A stretch of 43,354 nucleotides of DNA, taken from the NCBI GenBank assembly GCA_002748065.1, contig PDRJ01000011.1, positions 1-43,354 of the forward strand, given 5' to 3'. A model generated the notes under the pieces. The model worked only from the letters and a program-made list of their open reading frames with translations, was not told the origin of the DNA and made no database searches. The DNA comes from Bacteroidota bacterium (GTDB taxonomy: Bacteria; Bacteroidota; Bacteroidia; Bacteroidales; BM520). Positions 23,917 to 31,609 of the stretch are shown in pieces. The translations under genes were made by a program, and so were the position numbers. The first letter of the stretch is position 1, and each line of letters opens with the position of its first letter.

Positions 23917-24996
23917 TTAACAGCGATCCATTGCATTGAGGTCGTTGAAGGCCACTTTCAGCCGCTCTACCATGGATTGTTCTCCTGCACGGAGGAATTT
24001 GCGTGGGTCGTAATACTTCTTATTTGGCTTATCGTCGCCCTCCGGGTTTCCAATCTGGGCCTGGAGGTAGTCGTGGTTTTTCGCCTCATAGAGCCGTACG
24101 CCATCCCAAAAGGCCCACTGGGTATCGGTATCGATATTCATCTTGATAACGCCGTAGCCGATGGCTTCGCGGATCTCCTGCTGGGTTGATCCGGATCCTC
24201 CGTGGAAGACAAAACAGACCGGTTTTTCGGGGGTTTGGAACTTCTCCTGTATGTATTTTTGTGAGTTGTTAAGGATCTTGGGTTGTAAGACCACATTCCC
24301 CGGCTTATAGACTCCATGTACGTTCCCAAATGATGCGGCAATGGTGAAGTTGGGACTTATTTTCATCAGCTCCTCGTAGGCATAGGCGACCTCTTCCGGT
24401 TGGGTGTAGAGCCTGCTGCTGTCCACATCGGTGTTATCCACGCCATCCTCTTCTCCACCGGTGATTCCCAGTTCAATCTCCAGGGTCATGTCGATCTTAC
24501 TCATGCGCTCAAGGTACTTTTTGCAAGTTTCGATGTTCTCCTTCAGCGGCTCTTCCGAGAGGTCCAGCATGTGTGAGCTGAAGAGAGGTTTTCCAAACAT
24601 TTTGAAGTGCTCCTCTCCGGCATCCAACAGGCCGTCGATCCAGGGGAGGAGTTTGCGCGCAGCATGGTCGGTATGGAGCACCACCGGCACCCCGTAGTGG
24701 GCGGCCATGCGGTGTACGTGCCATGCGCCGGAGATAGCTCCTGCAACGGCAGCCGTGTTGCCATCTGCTTTGCATCCCTGGCCGGCGTAGAATTTGGCAC
24801 CTCCGTTGCTGAACTGAATGATTACGGGAGCGTTCACTTCCGCGGCAGCTTCCAACACGGCGTTGATGCTGTCTGTGCCAACGACGTTGACTGCAGGTAG
24901 GGCGAATTGATGTTCCTTGGCGTGAGCCAGGAGTTTATTTAAGTCTTTCCCCGAGACGACTCCGGGTTTTACAATATCTAATACCTTTGTTGCCAT
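23917..24996 (-). CDS. fba: Class II fructose-bisphosphate aldolase
   Basis: 359 residues, matching the longer class IIA type. Zinc-binding and catalytic residues are visible in VVLHTDHAARKLLPWIDGLL, in the active-site segment EIELGITGGEEDGVDN, and in NVHGVYKPGNVVL and CFVFHGGSGST; NIDTDTQWAFWDGV follows. It interconverts fructose-1,6-bisphosphate with DHAP and glyceraldehyde-3-phosphate in glycolysis/gluconeogenesis. It has its own promoter box at 25033-25040 and is divergent from the YciB-NUDIX gene. Confidence 0.96.
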   Translation of the reverse strand: MATKVLDIVKPGVVSGKDLNKLLAHAKEHQFALPAVNVVGTDSINAVLEAAAEVNAPVIIQFSNGGAKFYAGQGCKADGNTAAVAGAISGAWHVHRMAAHYGVPVVLHTDHAARKLLPWIDGLLDAGEEHFKMFGKPLFSSHMLDLSEEPLKENIETCKKYLERMSKIDMTLEIELGITGGEEDGVDNTDVDSSRLYTQPEEVAYAYEELMKISPNFTIAASFGNVHGVYKPGNVVLQPKILNNSQKYIQEKFQTPEKPVCFVFHGGSGSTQQEIREAIGYGVIKMNIDTDTQWAFWDGVRLYEAKNHDYLQAQIGNPEGDDKPNKKYYDPRKFLRAGEQSMVERLKVAFNDLNAMDRC

Positions 24997-25032
24997 AATA
25001 GCTAATTTTTTACGTGGTTACTTCGTTCTTCG

Positions 25033-25040
25033 CAAAAGTA
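25033..25040 (-). promoter_or_regulatory. -7 box TACTTTTG for fba
   Basis: Exact TAnnTTTG match on the minus strand, 36 bases before the aldolase ATG. Confidence 0.5.
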
Positions 25041-25115
25041 CGGAATCTCTTTCAATAACCGGGGGGATGCACGCTATTTTTCCATAAACGGTGCAGGAGG
25101 CTTTAAACTCTTTTC

Positions 25116-25123
25116 TACTTTTG
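25116..25123 (+). promoter_or_regulatory. -7 box TACTTTTG for the YciB-NUDIX / UvrA-like unit
   Basis: Exact TAnnTTTG match, 25 bases before the ATG at 25149. It forms a divergent promoter pair with the fba box. Confidence 0.5.
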
Positions 25124-25148
25124 CCGTGGACGACACACGCTGCACGCA

Positions 25149-26246
25149 ATGAACCGTATTGATATCATAAAAAAAATGTTGCCCGGATTTCTTCCGCTGT
25201 TCATCTTTATCGCTGCCGACGCGATTTGGGGGACACGCATAGGTCTGCTCGTGGCGTTGGGTTTTGGCCTTGTGGAGCTCCTCTACACCTGGATCCGGGA
25301 ACATCGTGTCGATCGGTTTGTTATCATTGATACGCTGTTGCTCATGGTGTTGGGGGGTATCTCTTTGGCATTGGATAACGATCTTTTCTTCAAATTAAAA
25401 CCGGCCATTATTGAAGGGATCCTTTGTGGGATATTGGCCCTCTCTGCCTTTTCTCAAAAGAATATTGTCCTTCTTATGGGGCAACGCTATATGAAGGGGA
25501 TCTCACTGGATGAAGCGCAACAGAAGAGGATGCAACAGCAGCTTCGGAACATGTTCTGGCTCTTCTCGGTGCACGTTCTCCTGGTGCTTTATTCGGCATT
25601 TTATGGGTCGAAGGAGGCCTGGGCTTTTATCTCGGGAGGGTTGTTTTATCTCCTTTTCTTGGCCTATTTTGGATGGGAGTGGTTGCAGATGCGTCGCCGA
25701 CGAAAAGCACAGGAGGGAGAAGAGTGGCTCCCGGAGGTGGATGAAGAGGGTAAGGTTGTGGGACAGGCTCCCCGCCACCAGTTTCACGATGGAAGTCATC
25801 GGATGCATCCGGTGGTGCATCTTCAGGTGTTGTCTGAAGATAGAAAGAGGATCTTTTTGCAGTTGCGTCCCCTCACCAAGAAGATACAACCCGGGCGTTG
25901 GGATACGGCCGTAGGTGGTCATGTGGTTGTGGGAGAGCTCCTGGAGACATCCCTGCGAAGAGAGGCCAAAGAGGAGATAGGAATTGCTTTGGTAAACCCC
26001 CGGTTGTGGTTGCGGTATAAGTGGCAGTCGGATGTGGAGACCGAATTGGTCTTCTCTTTCCTGCTGGAAAAAGAGGGGCTGGAGGTGCTTCCCAGTGAGG
26101 AGGTTGCTGATGGTAAATATTTCTCTTTGGAGGAGATTGAGGCAAACCTTCACACAGGCCTCTTTACCCCCAATTTCGAGTGGGAGTTTGAGATGATGAA
26201 GAAGGGAGGCCTTTTTGAGCCTGTTGACGTAGCCATTAAACCTTGA
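25149..26246 (+). CDS. YciB-like membrane domain fused to a NUDIX hydrolase
   Basis: 365 residues. The N-terminal about 180 residues contain five or so membrane helices (FLPLFIFIAADAIWGTRIGL, VALGFGLVELLYTWIREH, FWLFSVHVLLVLYSAFYG, FISGGLFYLLFLAYFGWEWL) and resemble intracellular septation protein A (YciB/IspZ). The C-terminal part (about residues 190-365) is a NUDIX domain of the isopentenyl-diphosphate-isomerase-like/YfcD group, with a perfect box G-x5-E-x7-REAKEEIGI (GHVVVGE to the EE pair, about 25917-25985). The catalytic domain should therefore be tethered at the cytoplasmic face of the inner membrane. Substrate unknown. Its stop lies two bases before the UvrA-like ATG, so the two are co-transcribed. 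Confidence 0.85.
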   Translation: MNRIDIIKKMLPGFLPLFIFIAADAIWGTRIGLLVALGFGLVELLYTWIREHRVDRFVIIDTLLLMVLGGISLALDNDLFFKLKPAIIEGILCGILALSAFSQKNIVLLMGQRYMKGISLDEAQQKRMQQQLRNMFWLFSVHVLLVLYSAFYGSKEAWAFISGGLFYLLFLAYFGWEWLQMRRRRKAQEGEEWLPEVDEEGKVVGQAPRHQFHDGSHRMHPVVHLQVLSEDRKRIFLQLRPLTKKIQPGRWDTAVGGHVVVGELLETSLRREAKEEIGIALVNPRLWLRYKWQSDVETELVFSFLLEKEGLEVLPSEEVADGKYFSLEEIEANLHTGLFTPNFEWEFEMMKKGGLFEPVDVAIKP

Positions 26247-26248
26247 AA

Positions 26249-29200
26249 ATGATGAAGCAGATCCCCATAGGCATTGTGCATGCCAGTGAAAACAACCTGC
26301 GTTCGATCTCTTTGGAGATCCCCCGTAACAAGTTGATTTGTGTAACCGGCGTCTCCGGATCCGGAAAATCATCTTTGGTCTTTGATGTCCTGCATGCAGA
26401 GGGCCGTCGCCGTTATCTGGAGACCTTTTCGGGTGCGGCAAAGTTGGCTTTGGGGAAGCTCCGCCGCCCTGCTGTGGAACGGATTACCGGCCTCTCCCCA
26501 ACCATCGCAGTGAGCCAAAAGACGATCACCGGCAACGCGCGTTCCACCGTGGGTACCCTGACGGGAATTCATGATCTGCTGCGCCTGCTTTTTGCCCGTT
26601 TGGCCGTCTCGGAATCTTTCCCGGGGCGCCCCTCCCGTAGCCTCTTCTCCTTCAACTCGGAGAAGGGGGCGTGCCCCCACTGTAAGGGGTTGGGACTTGC
26701 AGAACAGATCGATCCGGAGAAGTTTATTGGGGACCCTGCTAAGACGCTTCGGGAAGGAGCACTGGTAATGACTACGCCGTCGGGTTATATCGTCTATTCC
26801 CAGGTTACCATGGATGTGCTTAACCAGGTGTGTGAGGCCAACGGTTTTAACGTGGATATCCCTTGGAGAGCGCTTACCGAAGCGCAGAAGAGGGTGGTGC
26901 TGTATGGTTCGGATAAGATAAAGGTTCCCTTTGGAAAACATACGTTGGCTTCAAGGATGAAGTGGAGTGGTATCACGGCAAAACCCAGGGAAGAGGGCTA
27001 TTATAAGGGGATTGTTCCTGTGATGGAGGAGATTCTGAAACGTGATAGAAACGGGAATATTTTGCGATTTGTGGTGTCGGTGGTGTGCGATGTTTGTGAG
27101 GGAACGCGTCTGAATGAGCACGCCCTTTCGTTTCGTCTGGGGGGAAAGAATATGGCACAGCTTTCTGCTTTTACGCTGAAAGAGCTTGGGGCATGGTGTA
27201 CCGCGCAGACACAGTATGCCCATGAGCCGGTGTGGAGGGAGACCACCGAGGCGATCTTCCGGCGCCTCTCCATTCTTGACGATCTTGGCTTATCTTATCT
27301 AACCCTCTCCCGTGAGTCCACCAGCCTGAGCGGGGGCGAGTCTCAACGGATAAGGCTGGCTTCCAAGGTGCTTTCCGGACTGCAGGGGATGATCTATGTG
27401 ATCGATGAACCCTCTGTTGGCCTGCACTACACAGAACATCGGAAGTTGATGCGGGTGTTGAGACGGATGAACCAACAGGGTAACACGGTCATCGTTATTG
27501 AACACGACCGTGAGACAATGCTGGCGGCGGATTGGTTGGTGGATATCGGTCCGGATGCCGGTGTGCATGGGGGCGAAGTGCGCTATAACGGGCCGGTGAA
27601 GCAGGAGGTGGTGGATGCAAACCTACAGGTTAAGGCCGGATTTCACCGGGATAACCGTTGCAAAGAAAAACCTGGGGCGAGGATTGTGATGGAGGGCGTT
27701 CATACCCATAACCTGAAGGAGATCAGTGTGTCGTTTTTGCGTGGAGGTTTTAATGTGGTTACCGGGGTGAGTGGTGCCGGAAAGAAGAGCCTGGTGGAGC
27801 AGACCCTAATTTCGAAGTTGCGGCATCAACTTTATGGCGAGACCATAGCATCTCCTACCTACAAAGCCATTGAGGGTTTGGAGGGCATTGAGAAGTTGGT
27901 GTTTGTGGATCAGTCACCCATCGGACGGACTCCCCGTTCCAACCCGGCTACCTATACCGGGTTGTCGGATCATATCCGCAACCTTTTTGCGGCGTTGCCG
28001 GAGGCCAAAGCGCGTGGATGGAAAAAGGGACGCTTCTCCTTTAACAACAAGGGGGGGCGTTGTGAGACCTGCCAGGGCGCCGGCGTTGTTCAGGTGGGCA
28101 TGCACTTTTTGGGTGAGGTGGATCTGCCCTGTGAGTCGTGTGGGGGAAAACGGTTTAATCATGAGACGCTTGCGGTTCAGTGGCACGGCATGAATATTCA
28201 TGAGGTGTTAAGTTTGACGGTGGACGAAGCGGTGGCGTGCTTTGCCACGGAGAAGCTCCTCTTTCGTTATGTGGTTACTCTTCAGCAGTTGGGGTTGGGT
28301 TATCTTACGCTGGGTCAACCTGCTACCACCTTGTCGGGAGGAGAGGCGCAGCGTATCAAGTTGGCCTCCGAATTGGTGAAGGGGGTATCCGGGAAGACGC
28401 TCTATGTGTTGAATGAGCCCACCACCGGGCTGCACAATCGGGATGTGAAGGTCTTGATTAAGGCGCTTGATGAGTTGGTCGCGGCAGGAAATACGGTGCT
28501 GGCTATCGCCCATCATCCCCTCTTCCTCCGCCAGTGTGACTGGTTGGTGGAGCTGGGTCCCGGGAGTGGTACAGAGGGTGGAGAGGTGGTCTTTTCCGGG
28601 CATCCCCAAAAGTACACCCTCTCCCCGGTTGAGGAGCAGGAGGTTTTTAGTCCGGTATCGCCCTTGCCCTTTGTGGAGATTCTGGGAGCTGAAACCCACA
28701 ACTTGAAGAAATTGGATGTGAGGATCCTGCATGGTAAGATGACGGTGATTACGGGGGTTTCCGGTTCAGGAAAGAGCTCCTTGGCTTTTGATACGCTCTT
28801 TGCGGAAGGAAAGCGGCGCTATGCGGAGAATTTCTCGGCGTGGGAACGTACAAGGATGAATCTGCCCGATGCCCCCAAGGTAGAGGCCATCAGGGGAATG
28901 AGCCCTCCCGTGGCGATCTCCCAGTCCTTTTTTAGGGGGAGTCCCCGCTCTACCGTGGGGACCATGACCGAGATGTATGATCTTTTGCGGTTGGCCTATT
29001 CCCGGGCGGCAGTAGATGCTTCGGGGAGGCCGGCCAAAGAACTGCTCTCGTCACATTTTTCCTTTAACCATCAGTCCGGAGCCTGCCCCCAGTGTAGAGG
29101 GTTGGGGATGCACCTTACGGCGGATCCGTTGAAGTTTATTACCCATAAGGGAAAAAGTTTGTTGGATGGTGCCCTTTCCGGCACCAAGACGGGCGCCTTT

Positions 29201-31006
29201 TACGGAGATCCCCACGGACAGTATGTGGCCATTCTTAAAGCTGTGGGAAACCGTTTGGAGATGGATTTCTCCAGGCCCTTTGCCTCCCTTAGTGCCCGGG
29301 AGAAAGAGGTGGCACTGTATGGTACCGGAGAAGAGATCCTGTATGAGGTGGAATGGGTCTATAAGCGTGGTAAGCGTGAGGGTACACACCAATTTACAGG
29401 GCCTTGGAAGGGGTTTGTTCACTATATCGATGAGGAGTATGGCCGTAAACATCAGGATAAGCGAGGTGATGTGATTCGTCCGCTGTTGAAAGAGGTGCCT
29501 TGCCAGACGTGTGGGGGTAAGCGTCTGGTAAAAGAGGCATTAGCATACACCCTGGCAGGCTTGGATATTGCGGAGATGGCCGCCATGCCTATCGAAGAGC
29601 TTCTGGCGTGTTGGAAGGCCATCGACCTTCCGGTACTTCACGCTATTCGCGCTTCTCTCCTGCACCAGGGGGAGCTTGTGGCCCGTCTTGGACTGGGTTA
29701 CCTCTCGTTGAACCGCCCTTCCCTCTCCCTCAGCGGGGGAGAGGTGCAGCGCCTTCGCCTGGCAACCCAATTGGGAGCCAAGTTGACGGGGATTACCTAT
29801 ATCCTCGATGAACCTACCATTGGACTTCATCGAAAGAATGTGGCGGCGCTGTTGGAGGTACTGCGGGAGTTGGCCGATAATGGCAACACCCTGTTGGTGG
29901 TGGAGCATGATAAGTCGGTGATGCGGGCGGCTGACTATCTTATTGATATGGGGCCGGGAGCCGGAGCCCACGGTGGGGAGGTTGTTTTTTGGGGTACGCC
30001 CCAAGCAATCTGCGAGGAGAAAGATTCGTTGACGGGGCACTATCTCCGGTCGGATCTTTGTCGTCCTTCACCGCTTAAAAAAAGGCAGGGTGATGAGAAG
30101 ATGCTTTGGATTGAGGGAGCCACAGCCCATAACCTAAAGAACCTTTCCATAGGGATTCCCGTGGGATTAATGACGGTGATTACCGGGGTTTCCGGTAGTG
30201 GGAAGTCTTCGTTGATGCATCGGGTGGTGTACGATAGCTACAGCGCAGGAAGTGCCGTGAACTGTAGCCACATCAGTGGGTTTGAGCATTTTGATGAGGT
30301 GGTGCGTGTGGAGCAGCAGGTGGCCAGGGGAACCGGAGGATCCATGTTGCTCTCCCGGGTGGGCCTATGGGATCCCATTCGTGCCCTTTTTGCCGCTACA
30401 CCGGAAGCGAAGGCTGCAGGACTGAAAAAGGGTGACTTCTCCATAAATGGCGGAAAGGGGCGCTGTGACAAGTGCCGGGGGAGTGGGGTTCTGTCGGTTA
30501 CCATGGATTTCCTTTCGGATGTGGAGAAGGTGTGTCCGGCATGTGGTGGCTTGCGGTTTAAACCGGAGGTGCTGGCTGTACGGTATGGGTCGGTCTCCAT
30601 GGGGGAACTGTTGCAGATGAATGTGAGTCGTATGTTGGCGCTTTTTTCAGGGATTGCCCCCATCACGGCGGTGTTGCAATTGCTGGTCCGGGCGGGCTTG
30701 GGCTATTTGCAGGTGGGACAACGCTTGGTGGAGATGAGCGGGGGAGAGCGCCAAAGGGTAGACCTGGTGAGACGACTGTCGGTAAAAGGGAGGGCGTTAT
30801 TCTTGCTGGATGAACCCGCCACCGGCCTTCATTATGCCGACGTGGAGAAGCTGTTGGTGCTGTTGGGGGAGATCCTGGAGAAAGGGCATACCCTCCTTGT
30901 GATTAGCCACAATGAGCAGCTAATGGGTGCCGCTTCCCGGCTTATTGAGTTGGGACCGGGGGGTGGCGAAGAGGGCGGATATGTGATTGCTGAGGAGCAA
31001 CCATAG
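26249..31006 (+). CDS. Giant tandem UvrA-like ATPase (four ABC modules, no UvrB-binding domain)
   Basis: About 1585 residues, versus about 940 for UvrA. It is two UvrA-like halves in tandem, giving four ABC ATPase modules. Modules 1, 3 and 4 have intact P-loops (GVSGSGKSS), signatures (LSGGESQR, LSGGEVQR, MSGGERQR) and Walker B (DEP). Module 2 has GVSGAGKKSL (Lys513 where Ser/Thr binds Mg) and LYVLNEPTTGLH (Asn722 for Asp). All UvrA-type zinc fingers are present (CPHCKGLG, CETCQGAG, CPQCRGLG, CDKCRGSG and partners). In modules 1 and 3 the chain passes from LLRLLFAR/LLRLAYSR almost directly to FSFN, so the about 130-residue UvrB-binding insert is absent, as in UvrA2-type proteins. The frame opens at a TTG overlapping the previous stop, but ATG 26249 is likelier. 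Probably DNA-binding; not canonical excision repair. Confidence 0.88.
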   Translation: MMKQIPIGIVHASENNLRSISLEIPRNKLICVTGVSGSGKSSLVFDVLHAEGRRRYLETFSGAAKLALGKLRRPAVERITGLSPTIAVSQKTITGNARSTVGTLTGIHDLLRLLFARLAVSESFPGRPSRSLFSFNSEKGACPHCKGLGLAEQIDPEKFIGDPAKTLREGALVMTTPSGYIVYSQVTMDVLNQVCEANGFNVDIPWRALTEAQKRVVLYGSDKIKVPFGKHTLASRMKWSGITAKPREEGYYKGIVPVMEEILKRDRNGNILRFVVSVVCDVCEGTRLNEHALSFRLGGKNMAQLSAFTLKELGAWCTAQTQYAHEPVWRETTEAIFRRLSILDDLGLSYLTLSRESTSLSGGESQRIRLASKVLSGLQGMIYVIDEPSVGLHYTEHRKLMRVLRRMNQQGNTVIVIEHDRETMLAADWLVDIGPDAGVHGGEVRYNGPVKQEVVDANLQVKAGFHRDNRCKEKPGARIVMEGVHTHNLKEISVSFLRGGFNVVTGVSGAGKKSLVEQTLISKLRHQLYGETIASPTYKAIEGLEGIEKLVFVDQSPIGRTPRSNPATYTGLSDHIRNLFAALPEAKARGWKKGRFSFNNKGGRCETCQGAGVVQVGMHFLGEVDLPCESCGGKRFNHETLAVQWHGMNIHEVLSLTVDEAVACFATEKLLFRYVVTLQQLGLGYLTLGQPATTLSGGEAQRIKLASELVKGVSGKTLYVLNEPTTGLHNRDVKVLIKALDELVAAGNTVLAIAHHPLFLRQCDWLVELGPGSGTEGGEVVFSGHPQKYTLSPVEEQEVFSPVSPLPFVEILGAETHNLKKLDVRILHGKMTVITGVSGSGKSSLAFDTLFAEGKRRYAENFSAWERTRMNLPDAPKVEAIRGMSPPVAISQSFFRGSPRSTVGTMTEMYDLLRLAYSRAAVDASGRPAKELLSSHFSFNHQSGACPQCRGLGMHLTADPLKFITHKGKSLLDGALSGTKTGAFYGDPHGQYVAILKAVGNRLEMDFSRPFASLSAREKEVALYGTGEEILYEVEWVYKRGKREGTHQFTGPWKGFVHYIDEEYGRKHQDKRGDVIRPLLKEVPCQTCGGKRLVKEALAYTLAGLDIAEMAAMPIEELLACWKAIDLPVLHAIRASLLHQGELVARLGLGYLSLNRPSLSLSGGEVQRLRLATQLGAKLTGITYILDEPTIGLHRKNVAALLEVLRELADNGNTLLVVEHDKSVMRAADYLIDMGPGAGAHGGEVVFWGTPQAICEEKDSLTGHYLRSDLCRPSPLKKRQGDEKMLWIEGATAHNLKNLSIGIPVGLMTVITGVSGSGKSSLMHRVVYDSYSAGSAVNCSHISGFEHFDEVVRVEQQVARGTGGSMLLSRVGLWDPIRALFAATPEAKAAGLKKGDFSINGGKGRCDKCRGSGVLSVTMDFLSDVEKVCPACGGLRFKPEVLAVRYGSVSMGELLQMNVSRMLALFSGIAPITAVLQLLVRAGLGYLQVGQRLVEMSGGERQRVDLVRRLSVKGRALFLLDEPATGLHYADVEKLLVLLGEILEKGHTLLVISHNEQLMGAASRLIELGPGGGEEGGYVIAEEQP

Positions 31007-31024
31007 AAATTGATAAAAACTTTG

Positions 31025-31032
31025 TATCTTTG
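31025..31032 (+). promoter_or_regulatory. -7 box TATCTTTG for tRNA-Arg
   Basis: Exact TAnnTTTG match, 12 bases before the tRNA. The nearest TTG (31010-31012) is too close to be a standard -33 element. Confidence 0.5.
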
Positions 31033-31043
31033 CGTCCTTTAAG

Positions 31044-31115
31044 GGTCCCATAGTTCAATGGATAGAATATCAGATTCCGGTTCTGACGATCTGGGTTCGA
31101 ATCCCGGTGGGATCA
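31044..31115 (+). tRNA. tRNA-Arg (anticodon CCG)
   Basis: 72-base cloverleaf: acceptor GGTCCCA/TGGGATC (one G-U pair), anticodon stem TCAGA/TCTGA with loop TTCCGGT (anticodon CCG), T arm CTGGG-TTCGAAT-CCCGG. Discriminator A; CCA not encoded. It decodes CGG. Confidence 0.96.
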
Positions 31116-31124
31116 CCGATACAG

Positions 31125-31154
31125 CGTGCGCCCTCAAGGCGCACGTTTTGTTTT
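31125..31154 (+). terminator. Rho-independent terminator after tRNA-Arg
   Basis: Perfect stem CGTGCGCC/GGCGCACG with loop CTCAA, then TTTTGTTTT. Confidence 0.88.
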
Positions 31155-31316
31155 CAGTCGTATTATGGTTATGAGGATATTGTGGATAGACAGACTCTGG
31201 TTAATCATTATCAACCGATGGATTCAAACAGTTTATCAATTTAGTCTGGAAATAACCCTTGGAGACTTATCCCTTGTGGTACGATGAAGCTTTTTGGGGA
31301 GGCGATGGGGAAATAC

Positions 31317-31350
31317 AAAAAAAGCTACTTCCATGAAGTAGCTTTTTTTT
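31317..31350. terminator. Bidirectional terminator downstream of tRNA-Gln
   Basis: Perfect stem GCTACTTC/GAAGTAGC with a 3-base loop, flanked by seven A on the left and eight T on the right. It ends the minus-strand tRNA-Gln transcript and can also stop plus-strand transcription. Nothing else was recognised in 31155-31316. Confidence 0.88.
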
Positions 31351-31352
31351 CG

Positions 31353-31425
31353 TTGTCCGACCAGGGCTCGAACCTGGACTCTTCTGAACCAAAATCAGAC
31401 GTGTTGCCAATTACACCATCGGACA
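31353..31425 (-). tRNA. tRNA-Gln (anticodon TTG)
   Basis: 73-base cloverleaf on the minus strand: acceptor TGTCCGA/TCGGACA, anticodon stem TCTGA/TCAGA with loop TTTTGGT (anticodon TTG), T arm CCAGG-TTCGAGC-CCTGG. CCA not encoded. It decodes CAA and CAG. Confidence 0.97.
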
Positions 31426-31444
31426 TCCTTCCCGTTTGGGACTG

Positions 31445-31473
31445 CAAATATAACGTTTTTTTTATTTATCAAA
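31445..31473 (-). promoter_or_regulatory. Promoter of tRNA-Gln (TTTG-N17-TATATTTG)
   Basis: On the minus strand TTTG (31470-31473) and TATATTTG (31445-31452) are separated by 17 bases, the best full match to the Bacteroidota -33/-7 promoter in this window, 20 bases before the tRNA. Confidence 0.7.
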
Positions 31474-31609
31474 ACATATTTTAGAAAAGGGCGTTATTTT
31501 TTTTTCCAGTGGGGAGGGTTTTCTTTCATAAAAGATGTGAAAGGGCCACTATTTTCTGAGAGATAATTCTTATTTTCGCCACGGTATTATTCTTAATAGG
31601 AAGAAATTC

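Noticed and set aside
25503..26441. A 312-codon minus-strand frame opposite the YciB-NUDIX and UvrA-like genes
   Set aside because: Antisense to two genes with convincing motifs; its composition (His/Pro/Arg-rich) is typical of an antisense shadow.
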